Made by a program: the position numbers and the translations under genes
Notes under the pieces: model-generated
Database searches by the model: none
Told to the model about the DNA's origin: nothing
Seen by the model: only the letters and a program-made list of their open reading frames with translations
Shown here: piece after piece, positions 7,933-14,750 of the stretch
How positions within the stretch are numbered: the first letter of the stretch is position 1
Layout of the letters: each line of letters starts with the position of its first letter
Assembly: GCA_023389175.1 (NCBI GenBank)
Contig: JAEWEW010000133.1
Span: 1-20,622 of the forward strand
Direction of reading: 5' to 3'
Length of the DNA: 20,622 nucleotides
From: Pseudomonadota bacterium
GTDB taxonomy: Bacteria > Pseudomonadota > Gammaproteobacteria > Burkholderiales > Burkholderiaceae_E

Positions 7933-7962
7933 TTGCCACGCGGAGAATCTTCGCGATATAGT
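7933..7962 (+). promoter_or_regulatory. sigma70-like promoter of the second operon
   Basis: TTGCCA (7933-7938, 5 of 6 to consensus) is followed after 18 bp by TATAGT (7957-7962, 5 of 6). This is the best-looking promoter in the window. Transcription would start near 7968-7971, about 65 bp upstream of the DUF3604-like gene and at the edge of the GTTAAC element. Confidence 0.65.
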
Positions 7963-7969
7963 CACGCCA

Positions 7970-7987
7970 GTTAACCGGTCAGTTAAC
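7970..7987. promoter_or_regulatory. GTTAAC-N6-GTTAAC candidate operator at the promoter of the second operon
   Basis: Two GTTAAC sequences at 7970-7975 and 7982-7987 are separated by CGGTCA. Because GTTAAC is its own reverse complement, the element is both a 12-bp-period direct repeat (CAGTTAACC at 7968-7976 and 7980-7988) and a dyad. It lies at the predicted transcription start, where a bound repressor would block initiation. The core GTTAACCGG recurs in inverse orientation upstream of tctC. Which protein binds is inferred, with the TetR-type regulator at 182-943 the best candidate. Confidence 0.55.
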
Positions 7988-8033
7988 CAAGCAGAGCGGC
8001 GCGGCGAGCGATCACGGCCGGTCGGGGAGACAG

Positions 8034-9521
8034 ATGGGCTGGACCGTCTTCTACGGAGACATCCACAACCACAACGCGCATGGCTACGGCGTCGGCTCGA
8101 TCGAGCGCTCCGTGGACATTGCCCGCAGCCATCTCGACTTCTTCGCCTTCACCGGCCACTCGAGCTGGCACGACATGCAGCGCATGGAGGGCGGACGCGA
8201 GCAGCACTGGTCGCGCGGCTTCGCCCGACTGCGCGAGACCTGGCCACGGGTGCAGGGCGTGATCGCGGACGCCAATCGCGACGGCGAGTTCTGCGCCTTC
8301 CTCGGCTTCGAATGGCATTCCTCGGCCTTCGGCGACCAGTGCGTCGTGTTTCCGCGCGATCACCGGCCGCTGCACTATGCCGACAGCGTGAGCGCCCTGC
8401 GCCGTTTCTGCCTCGAGGAAGGCGCGCTGATGATCCCGCACCATCTCGCGTATCCGACCGGCCATCGCGGCGTGAACTGGGAGTGCTTCGACGAGGCCTG
8501 CACGCCGGTGGTCGAAGTCTTCTCGGAGCACGGCAACTCCGAGGACGACCGTGGACCCTACACCTTCCACACGCACTCCATGGGCGGGCGCGAAACCGCG
8601 AACACGGTCCGGGCGGCGCTCGCGCGCGGGCTGCGCTTCGGCTTCGTCGGATCGTCGGATGACCACGCGGGCTTTCCCGGCGCCTATGGCGAGGGCCTGA
8701 TGGCGGCGCTCTGCGAGGATCTGTCGCGCGAGCGGATACTGGAGGCGATCCGGGCGCGGCGGGTCTATGCGCTCACCGGCGATCGAATCGAGGTCGCGTT
8801 CAGCGTCGAAGGCAGCCCGATGGGCGCAAGCATCGAGGCGGGGCGCCAGGTGGAAGTCGCCTACTCCGTGGCCGGTCGCGACGAGCTGGACGTGGTGGAG
8901 GTGATCCAGGACGGCGTCGTGGTGCATCGCAGCCATCCGCAGCAGGCGATCCGGTCGGCGGAGGCCTTCGGCGAGCCGGTCCAGCTCAGGCTGGAGTGGG
9001 GCTGGGGTCCGTGGGGTGCCCTCGCGCTGGATCGCATCACCGACTGGCGGATGCGAGTGGAGCTGGAGCGCGGCGCCATCCGGCGCTTCTTTCCCTGCCT
9101 GCAGAGCATGCCGTTCGACGAGCAGCGCCGCCACCGCTTCGGGCGCAGCGGCGAACGCCGGCTCGACATCACCTCCTACACCGCCCGGCAGAACGCCTAC
9201 CGCGAGAATCCCAACCAGAGCGTCGTTCTCGAGGTCGCGGCCGACGCCGGCTGCAGCGTGAAGGTCGACCTGGACGCGCCGGTGGCGATGTCCGCGGGTG
9301 CCACCCTCGGCGAGCTGTTCGATGGATCGCGACACTGGTTCACCGGGCCGTTTCCGCAGGAGGCGTTCCAGTGGCACCGGATCGTCCCGCTCGCGGCCTC
9401 CTCGCTCGCGGACCGGGTGACGCTGCCGGTGCCCGACGGACGCAGCAACGTGTACCTGCGCGTGCGACAGCGCAACGGGCACATGGCCTGGGTGAGTCCC
9501 GTCTTCCTCAACTATCGCTGA
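8034..9521 (+). CDS. PHP/DUF3604-like putative metal-dependent hydrolase
   Basis: A 495-residue cytoplasmic protein (no signal peptide) whose N-terminal 280 residues resemble PHP-type metallohydrolases, closest to DUF3604. Candidate metal ligands in order: H11 and H13 (GDIHNHNAHG), H42 and H46 (FTGHSSWHD), E93 (GFEWHS), H136-H137 (MIPHH), H166 (FSEHGNSE), and D209, D210 and H211 (GSSDDHAG). The C-terminal part (about 275-495) looks beta-rich and is not recognised. The start follows a GGGGAGA ribosome site by 3 nt. It is the first gene of an operon with an enolase-superfamily enzyme and two TctC-type receptors, implying hydrolysis of an imported compound or an intermediate. The substrate is unknown. 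PHP domains also occur in phosphoesterases, so phosphate-ester cleavage is an alternative. Confidence 0.8.
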   Translation: MGWTVFYGDIHNHNAHGYGVGSIERSVDIARSHLDFFAFTGHSSWHDMQRMEGGREQHWSRGFARLRETWPRVQGVIADANRDGEFCAFLGFEWHSSAFGDQCVVFPRDHRPLHYADSVSALRRFCLEEGALMIPHHLAYPTGHRGVNWECFDEACTPVVEVFSEHGNSEDDRGPYTFHTHSMGGRETANTVRAALARGLRFGFVGSSDDHAGFPGAYGEGLMAALCEDLSRERILEAIRARRVYALTGDRIEVAFSVEGSPMGASIEAGRQVEVAYSVAGRDELDVVEVIQDGVVVHRSHPQQAIRSAEAFGEPVQLRLEWGWGPWGALALDRITDWRMRVELERGAIRRFFPCLQSMPFDEQRRHRFGRSGERRLDITSYTARQNAYRENPNQSVVLEVAADAGCSVKVDLDAPVAMSAGATLGELFDGSRHWFTGPFPQEAFQWHRIVPLAASSLADRVTLPVPDGRSNVYLRVRQRNGHMAWVSPVFLNYR

Positions 9522-9539
9522 AGCGATCGAGCCGCCAGG

Positions 9540-10664
9540 ATGAAGATCGAGAAGATCGACGTGTTCACGCTGCGACTGCCCACCAAGGCGGTGCTGACGC
9601 TGCCGCGAGGCCCGTCGCGCACCCTCGCCGAGGGCAAGCGCATCGTGCTGGTGCGGATGACGGACCGCGACGGCAACGTCGGCTGGGGCGAGGCCGGACC
9701 GAGCCGCCGCTGGTCGGCGGAGACGGTGGAGTCCTGCGCGAGCAGCATACGGGAGTACCTTGCCCCGGCGCTGATCGGACACGAGGTGTTCGACATTGCC
9801 GGCGCGCACCTGCGGATGAACACCGAGCTCGCGACCGGCATGGACCCGGGCCAGCCGATCGCCAAGTGCGCGCTCGACGTCGCGCTGCACGACCTGCTGT
9901 GCCGGCGCCTCGGCATTGCGCTGCATCACTGGCTCGGATCGAAGCGGCTGGACCGGATCCGGCTCGCGCGGCTGGTGTCGGCGGCCACGCCGGAGGAGGC
10001 GGACAGGATCACGCGGGCCGGCGTCGCCGAGGGCTACGAGGGGTTCAAGGTCAAGGTCGGGCACCACAAGCACCTGGACGTCGATATCGTGAAGGCGGTG
10101 ATCGAGGCCGCGCCGGGTGCCTACGTGTGGCCGGACGCGAACCAGGGCTATACGCCGGACGAGGCGATCCGCATGGCGCGCGCGTTCGAGCGGCTCGGCG
10201 TGCCGCTGTTCGAGCAGCCGGTGCCGATGAGCGACATCCACGCGATGAAGCGGCTGCTCTCGGCCACCGCCATGACGATCGCGCTCGACGAGGCGGCGAT
10301 CGGCATCCCGTTCGTGGTGGAGCTGATCCGGCGCGAGGCGGTGGAATGCCTCGCGATCAAGGTGTCGAAGGTCGGCGGTATCCACTATGCCCGCCAGATG
10401 TGCGACCTCGCCCAGAACGCCGGGCTCAAGCTGATCGGCTCGGGCCTGCAGGATGCGCCGATCGGCTTCGCGGCATCGGTGCATGTCTTTGCGGCCTACG
10501 GCATGGCCGATCCGGTGGACCTGAACGGGCCGCAGTTCATCGCGGAGGACTACCTGCGCGAGCCGTTTCCCATGGACGGCATGGCCGCGGTCGTTCCATC
10601 CGGGCCGGGCCTTGGCATCGAGATCGACGAATCCGCGTTCACGAGATTCGCCCAGGTGGCGTAG
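9540..10664 (+). CDS. mandelate racemase/muconate-lactonizing enzyme family protein (enolase superfamily)
   Basis: These enzymes abstract a proton alpha to a carboxylate, using a magnesium ion, to racemise, cycloisomerise, epimerise or dehydrate acids. The 374-residue protein has the two-domain layout: an N-terminal capping domain (about 1-125) and a barrel. Barrel residues are K170 and K172 (FKVKVG), metal ligands D199 (WPDANQGY), E225 (LFEQPV) and D250 (ALDEAA), and K274 (AIKVSKVGG). A KxK pair on one side and a lysine on the opposite strand is the muconate-lactonizing subgroup pattern, not mandelate racemase or sugar-acid dehydratase. The spacing closely parallels that of muconate cycloisomerase. 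It starts 18 bp after the DUF3604-like gene. Its substrate is probably a carboxylate taken up by a TctC system; true muconate activity is not shown. Confidence 0.92.
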   Translation: MKIEKIDVFTLRLPTKAVLTLPRGPSRTLAEGKRIVLVRMTDRDGNVGWGEAGPSRRWSAETVESCASSIREYLAPALIGHEVFDIAGAHLRMNTELATGMDPGQPIAKCALDVALHDLLCRRLGIALHHWLGSKRLDRIRLARLVSAATPEEADRITRAGVAEGYEGFKVKVGHHKHLDVDIVKAVIEAAPGAYVWPDANQGYTPDEAIRMARAFERLGVPLFEQPVPMSDIHAMKRLLSATAMTIALDEAAIGIPFVVELIRREAVECLAIKVSKVGGIHYARQMCDLAQNAGLKLIGSGLQDAPIGFAASVHVFAAYGMADPVDLNGPQFIAEDYLREPFPMDGMAAVVPSGPGLGIEIDESAFTRFAQVA

Positions 10665-10729
10665 CCGTCTCGGACGAGGTGGCAGCGGGTCGGTTCCGGG
10701 CAGATCGAAAAAAAGAAGGAGGAGCAGGC

Positions 10730-11734
10730 ATGAAGGAGGGTTTCCGCAGGAGATGGCTCGCCGGCGGCATGGCCGCGTTCGCCACCGCCACGCTTTGCGC
10801 GATCGCCGTGCCGGCAGCGGCAGCCGAGGACGCCTCGTCGTTCCCCGCGCGCGCGGTGCGCATCGTCGTGCCGTTCCCGCCCGGCGGCTCCACCGACATC
10901 ACGGCGCGCCTGGTGGCGGCACGGCTTGCGCAGCAGTGGGGCCAGCCGGTCACTGTCGAGAACAAGCCGGGCGCGGCCGCCAACATCGGCACCGAGATGG
11001 TGTCGCGTGCCGAGCCGGACGGCTACACCATGCTGCTCGGCACGACGGCATTGCCGATCAGCGCCGCGACCTTCTCGAAGCTGCCTTATGACCCGCGCAA
11101 GGACCTCGTGCCGGTGATGCTGGTGTCCACCATCGCCAACGTGCTGGTGGTCAATCCGTCGGCGCCCGCCAGGACGGTGCAGGACTTCGTGCGCCATGCC
11201 CGGGACAACCCCGGCAAGCTCAACTACGCATCGCCCGGCGCGGCCACCGGCCAGCGCCTCACGTTCGAGCTGCTCAAGCAGGCGACCGGCATCGACGTCG
11301 TCCACGTGCCGTACAAGGGCGGCGCACCGGCGGGACAGGCGGTGATGGGTGGCGAGGTGGAGAGCATGATCATGAACGTGGTCGAGGCGACGCCGCAGGT
11401 CAAGGCCGGCCGGCTGCGCGCGCTCGCCGTCACCACGCGCGAGCGCGCCCGCGACCTGCCGGACGTGCCGACGCTGCACGAGACCGTCGCGCCGGGCATC
11501 GATACCAGCGTCTGGCAGGGCGTGTTCCTGCCGGGTGGCGCCTCCGACGCCATCGTCGGCCGGATCGGCGCCGCCTGGCGCGACGCCCTTGCAGCGCCCG
11601 ATGTCCGCAACCGGCTCGAGGAGATGGGCATGCAGGTGGTGGCCGGCTCTCCGGAGGCGTTCAGGCAATTCCTGGATGCCGAGTTCACCCAGTGGCGCGA
11701 TGTCGCGCGCAAGGCCAACATCAAGGTCGAATGA
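10730..11734 (+). CDS. TctC/Bug-family solute-binding protein (third copy)
   Basis: Periplasmic receptor of the tripartite tricarboxylate transporter family, 334 residues. The ATG at 10730 has a perfect AGGAGG (10717-10722) 7 nt upstream in a purine-rich leader. The signal peptide covers residues 1-32 (FRRRWLAGGMAAF, cleavage near AAA-ED). The mature part shows VRIVVPFPPGGSTDITAR, ENKPGAAANIGTE, EPDGYTMLLG, NPGKLNYASPG, VPYKGGAP and GRLRALAVTT, all standard family blocks. It follows the enolase-superfamily gene by 65 bp and precedes a fourth TctC-type gene by 17 bp. No permease genes are adjacent. It may deliver ligand to TctAB at 2130-4196 or to a permease elsewhere. Confidence 0.93.
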   Translation: MKEGFRRRWLAGGMAAFATATLCAIAVPAAAAEDASSFPARAVRIVVPFPPGGSTDITARLVAARLAQQWGQPVTVENKPGAAANIGTEMVSRAEPDGYTMLLGTTALPISAATFSKLPYDPRKDLVPVMLVSTIANVLVVNPSAPARTVQDFVRHARDNPGKLNYASPGAATGQRLTFELLKQATGIDVVHVPYKGGAPAGQAVMGGEVESMIMNVVEATPQVKAGRLRALAVTTRERARDLPDVPTLHETVAPGIDTSVWQGVFLPGGASDAIVGRIGAAWRDALAAPDVRNRLEEMGMQVVAGSPEAFRQFLDAEFTQWRDVARKANIKVE

Positions 11735-11751
11735 AGCCGAGGAGCGATGCC

Positions 11752-12804
11752 ATGGCACAGAGACGGTTCCTGACAACGGAAACGACAGCGACGGCGCATC
11801 CGCCGCAGCCCCGCCGGCGCTACCTGAGACGCAGCCTGGTCCTGGCCGCCGCGCTGCTCGGCGGCGGCACGGCGGCCGGCTTGCTGCCGCTTGCGGCGCA
11901 GGCGGCGGACTGGCCGGAGCGCCCGGTGAAGCTGGTGGTTGCCTTCCCGCCGGGCGGCTCCACCGACATGGCCGCGCGCGTCCTCGCCGAGAAGCTCGGA
12001 GAGGCGCTGAAGCAGCCGGTGATCGTGGAGAACAAGGCCGGAGCGAGCGGCAACATCGGCGCCGAGCTGGTCGCGCGTGCGCAGCCGGACGGCTACACGC
12101 TCCTGATGGCGGCCACGTCCTTCGCGACCAGTCCCGCCTTCTTCCCCAACCTGTCGTGGAGCCCGACGCGGGACTTCGCGCCGGTGTCGATGGTGGCGAG
12201 CGTGCCGATCATCGTCGCGGTGAATCCCGATCTGCCGGTGAAGTCGATCGCGGAGCTCATCGAGTACGCGCGGGCGAATCCGGGCAAGCTCAACATGGCC
12301 TCGCCCGGCGCCGCCACGCTCACCCGCCTTTCCGGCGAGATGTTCAAGCTGCAGGCCGGGCTCGACTGGACCACGGTCCACTACAAGGGCGGCGTGCCGG
12401 CGGTTCAGGACATGCTGGCCGGTGTCGCGCAGGTCATGTTCGCCAACGCCTCCGACGTGATGTCCTACGTGAAGGCCGGGCGCCTGCGGGCGCTCGCCGT
12501 TACCACGGCGCAGCGTTCCGGGGTGGTGCCGGAGCTGCCCACCGTCGCGGAGAGCGGCCTGCCGGGCTTCGATGTGTCCACCTGGCAGGCGGTGGTCGCG
12601 CCGGCCGGCACGCCGCAGCCGATCGTCCGGCGGCTGCACGCGGAGATCGCGCGGATCATGGCGATGCCGGAAGTGAAGACGAAGTTCCAGTCCTTCGGCA
12701 CCGACGTGGCCTTCGCCGATCCGGAGGAGCTCGGGCGGTTCCTCCAGCGCGAGGTCAACGCGATCGACGCGGTGGCGAAGAAGGTGGGGGCGAAGATCGA
12801 TTGA
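11752..12804 (+). CDS. TctC/Bug-family solute-binding protein (fourth copy), Tat-like signal
   Basis: A second TctC-type receptor directly behind the third, 350 residues from this start. The ATG at 11752 is chosen because GAGGAG (11739-11744) lies 7 nt upstream. An in-frame ATG at 11731 overlaps the previous stop but lacks its own site. The N-terminus is long and contains RRRYLRRSLVLAAALLGGG (21-39), close to the twin-arginine pattern, with cleavage near AQA-ADW at about 51. Mature blocks include VKLVVAFPPGGSTDMAAR, ENKAGASGNIGAE, QPDGYTLLMA, NPGKLNMASPG, VHYKGGVPA and GRLRALAVTT. It resembles the third copy block by block but differs at many positions, so any duplication is old. It is the last gene of the operon. 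Confidence 0.93.
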   Translation: MAQRRFLTTETTATAHPPQPRRRYLRRSLVLAAALLGGGTAAGLLPLAAQAADWPERPVKLVVAFPPGGSTDMAARVLAEKLGEALKQPVIVENKAGASGNIGAELVARAQPDGYTLLMAATSFATSPAFFPNLSWSPTRDFAPVSMVASVPIIVAVNPDLPVKSIAELIEYARANPGKLNMASPGAATLTRLSGEMFKLQAGLDWTTVHYKGGVPAVQDMLAGVAQVMFANASDVMSYVKAGRLRALAVTTAQRSGVVPELPTVAESGLPGFDVSTWQAVVAPAGTPQPIVRRLHAEIARIMAMPEVKTKFQSFGTDVAFADPEELGRFLQREVNAIDAVAKKVGAKID

Positions 12805-12842
12805 TGTTGCCCCTCCCGGGCTGGGGCCATGTTGTCTGACAC

Positions 12843-12898
12843 GGGTTCCGCACCGCCGGCCCGGGCGTCATCGGCGCGGGGCCGACCGTGCAGAACCC
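12843..12898. terminator. long hairpin between converging genes, probable bidirectional terminator
   Basis: Outer arms GGGTTCCGCAC (12843-12853) and GTGCAGAACCC (12888-12898) pair at 10 of 11 positions. After a symmetric 3 x 3 internal loop, CGGCCC (12857-12862) pairs with GGGCCG (12879-12884). It lies between the end of the + strand TctC operon (12804) and the end of the - strand HNH gene (12974). Neither side has a run of T, so a canonical factor-independent terminator is not proven. The rest of 12805-12973 holds no gene. Confidence 0.5.
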
Positions 12899-12973
12899 TG
12901 CGCCCGGGATCGTCGGTGTATCCGCTTGTGCGTACGCATTGAGGCAATCGAGCCTTCGCTACGGAACTCACAC

Positions 12974-14563
12974 CTATCGTGGATCCGCATCGCTACGCGT
13001 TTCCGCGGAAACGTCGCGATTGCTTGTCGTCGACCGGTTATTCATCAAGCACCAGATGGCCAGGTCGTAGTCCAGCCGTTCGCCGCACCATCGGGTGACG
13101 GCCGTTCGCGCGTCGATGGCGAGTCCCGCCTGCGCGTGAGCGCGCGAAAGCGCATCGGCTTTGCCACTGAGTGGCAGTGCATCCTCAAGCGCCTGCCCTC
13201 GTGCACCGGTGAAACGCAGCGCGCCATCGTCGAGCATTCGGACCTGCACTCGTCCCTCGTGCACCTGCCGGTGGTGGAAGCGGCAAAGCAGGACGAGGTT
13301 GGACAGCTTGGTCTCGCCGCCGTCGGCCCAGTGGCGGATGTGATGGCCGTCGAGGAAGAACTTGTGGCTGCAACCGGGAAAGCGGCAGCCGGTATCGCGC
13401 GAGCGCAGCGCCCTCCGGATGGCCGGCGGAATGCTTCGCGTCTTCCGGCCGACGTCCAGTGCCTGCCCGGCCTCGTCCTCGATAACGGTGACCAGGCTGG
13501 CATCGCAGGAGAGCCTTCGCGCGGTCTGCACCGCGATCGAGGGACCGCCCTCGACCTCGCAGCGGCCGGGCGTCTCCTGGCGCAGCGACTCCGCGTCGAC
13601 ATGGATCACGATCTGTTGGCGTTCACCCCCAGCCATGGCCTTGGGGCCGTGAGCCAGCCAGCTCTCGGCGAAGCAAACAAGGGCGTCGGCGCGGCGCTGC
13701 CGCGGCGAGGGATGGTCGGTGTCGTCAGCCGAGAGACCAGGCCGGGTCCGAGGCCCTTGCATTTGGTCCGACGAGAAGACGCCCGCGCCCGCCATCTCGC
13801 TCGCGAGTTCGTGGTCATCGGTCGATCGGACTCCCCGAGACGTTTCCGCTGAAACGTCTTGGGCGTCGGGCGTCCGCCGCGGCGTCGCGGTGGCAAGCTC
13901 CAGGGCCCTGAGCACCACCGCACCGCCCTCGGCGGGCAGGCGTGCCTGTAGGAACAAGGACCCGTCGTCATCGAAGTACCAGGTCAACCCGCGGGTGGCG
14001 AACTGGCTGGCTTCCCGGCCGAGCTCGCATGCCTCCTCCGCGCGTCGGTACTTGCGAACGAGCGCCTCGACATGGTTCGCGGTGCCGTGCAGGGCGATCA
14101 TGAGCAGCTCGTCCTCGTTCCGGGGCGTCGCTATGCGCGTCAATGCCCGAACCTTGGAATAGCTCACTTCGCCACGAGCCATGGCGGCCGAGATCAGCGG
14201 CAATGCTTCCAGCGCACGTGCCACGCGTACCTTCTCCCGGGCGGCGCCGCGATCGAGCCCGCACTTCCAGCTCAGCCAGTGCGCGCAGGATATCGTGGTT
14301 CCGTCCGCCCAGCCTTCGCGGCGATCGAACTCCGCGATCAGAATAAGCCAGCGATGGTTGGCCGCGTTCAGGTGGCCTGCGAGCTCGGTGATCTGCGCTG
14401 CAAGCTCGGCGATTGGTCGCGGCGATGCAGCGTTGGATGCAGAGGAATTCAGCCCCGGGCAGGCGCAGTCCGATGAAACCGCCGCTGACTCGACTGCGCC
14501 GGAGGTACGTTGGTCGCTTTGGATCTCGGGATCGTAGGCGACTGCTTCAGCGTACCGGTCCAT
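12974..14563 (-). CDS. DUF222 and HNH endonuclease domain protein (13E12-like)
   Basis: A 529-residue protein with an N-terminal DUF222 region (roughly 50-230) and a C-terminal HNH nuclease domain. The nuclease carries a zinc set C393, C398, C427 and H430, and a likely catalytic set H407-H408 (DGHHIRHW), N422 (LSNLVLL) and H431/H435 (HHRQVHEG). All hallmark residues are intact, so DNA cleavage activity is plausible, though DUF222-HNH proteins are mostly uncharacterised. The ATG at 14563 follows GGAGG by 5 nt. Residues 236-241 and 517-522 both read DVSAET, encoded by two copies of one palindrome. The gene stands alone, facing away from its left neighbours, and is bordered by inverted and direct repeats. 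That suggests a mobile or recently acquired gene, although no transposase or integrase is present. Confidence 0.9.
   Translation of the reverse strand: MDRYAEAVAYDPEIQSDQRTSGAVESAAVSSDCACPGLNSSASNAASPRPIAELAAQITELAGHLNAANHRWLILIAEFDRREGWADGTTISCAHWLSWKCGLDRGAAREKVRVARALEALPLISAAMARGEVSYSKVRALTRIATPRNEDELLMIALHGTANHVEALVRKYRRAEEACELGREASQFATRGLTWYFDDDGSLFLQARLPAEGGAVVLRALELATATPRRTPDAQDVSAETSRGVRSTDDHELASEMAGAGVFSSDQMQGPRTRPGLSADDTDHPSPRQRRADALVCFAESWLAHGPKAMAGGERQQIVIHVDAESLRQETPGRCEVEGGPSIAVQTARRLSCDASLVTVIEDEAGQALDVGRKTRSIPPAIRRALRSRDTGCRFPGCSHKFFLDGHHIRHWADGGETKLSNLVLLCRFHHRQVHEGRVQVRMLDDGALRFTGARGQALEDALPLSGKADALSRAHAQAGLAIDARTAVTRWCGERLDYDLAIWCLMNNRSTTSNRDVSAETRSDADPR
12998..13015. repeat. 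palindromic repeat, copy 1, inside the HNH gene
   Basis: CGTTTCCGCGGAAACG (12998-13013) is a perfect 16-bp palindrome, and the 18 bases 12998-13015 match copy 2 (13841-13858) at 17 positions. On the - strand it reads in frame as DVSAET, seven codons before the stop of the HNH gene. Confidence 0.85.
13839..13858. repeat. palindromic repeat, copy 2, inside the HNH gene
   Basis: GACGTTTCCGCTGAAACGTC has perfect 8-bp arms (GACGTTTC and GAAACGTC) around a 4-base centre. It is in the same reading frame as copy 1 and again encodes DVSAET (residues 236-241), here in the variable linker between DUF222 and the HNH domain. Confidence 0.85.
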
Positions 14564-14595
14564 CGCGGCCTCCGCGTACTGTATGTGCGTACATT

Positions 14596-14625
14596 ATTTT
14601 ATCGCGGTGACCCTCGGGGCGTCGA
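14596..14625 (-). promoter_or_regulatory. sigma70-like promoter of the HNH gene
   Basis: Read on the - strand, TCGACG (14625-14620, 4 of 6) and TAAAAT (14601-14596, 5 of 6) are 18 bp apart. The predicted start, near 14589, falls inside TGTGCGTAC (14584-14592), a 9-mer repeated at 12927-12935 beyond the 3' end of the gene. The local AT-rich patch contrasts with its surroundings. Confidence 0.5.
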
Positions 14626-14659
14626 TACGACTGATGTCAACGATTGCCTCTAGGCGAAG

Positions 14660-14722
14660 GTTGTCCACCGTGGCGGTCGGTCGGCGCCCGCGACGAACCG
14701 ACCGGCCGCCGCGGTGGGCAAC
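14660..14722. repeat. 63-nt near-perfect inverted repeat (25-bp arms)
   Basis: The arms 14660-14684 and 14698-14722 pair over all 25 positions if three T:G pairs are allowed, with a 13-base loop (CGCCCGCGACGAA). Left arm begins GTTGTCCACCG and right arm ends CGGTGGGCAAC. In a + strand RNA the three imperfect positions are G-U wobbles; in a - strand RNA they become A-C mismatches. It lies between the HNH promoter and the 3' end of the TDT transporter gene (14751, - strand), where it could act as a terminator, a REP-like element or part of a + strand RNA. There is no T run on either side. Confidence 0.75.
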
Positions 14723-14750
14723 CCGTGTTCGCAGCATCGGATGACTCGGC

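Noticed and set aside
8996..10729. A very long open frame running into the third TctC-type gene, which could look like a giant fusion protein
   Set aside because: The upstream part is an out-of-frame shadow of the DUF3604-like and enolase-superfamily genes. The AGGAGG and signal peptide at 10730 mark the real start.
12805..12973. A possible tRNA or small RNA in the gap after the fourth TctC-type gene, prompted by GGGTTCCGCACC
   Set aside because: No cloverleaf can be drawn; the sequence is explained by the long hairpin at 12843-12898.
12974..14563. The HNH gene as part of a group II intron, restriction system or phage
   Set aside because: No reverse transcriptase, methyltransferase, integrase or structural phage gene lies nearby; the DUF222 domain points to the 13E12-like family.
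14581..14640. TTGACA at 14634-14639 on the - strand as the -35 of the HNH promoter
   Set aside because: It lies 33 bases from the TAAAAT -10, too far for a sigma70 promoter; TCGACG at 18-bp spacing is a better partner.
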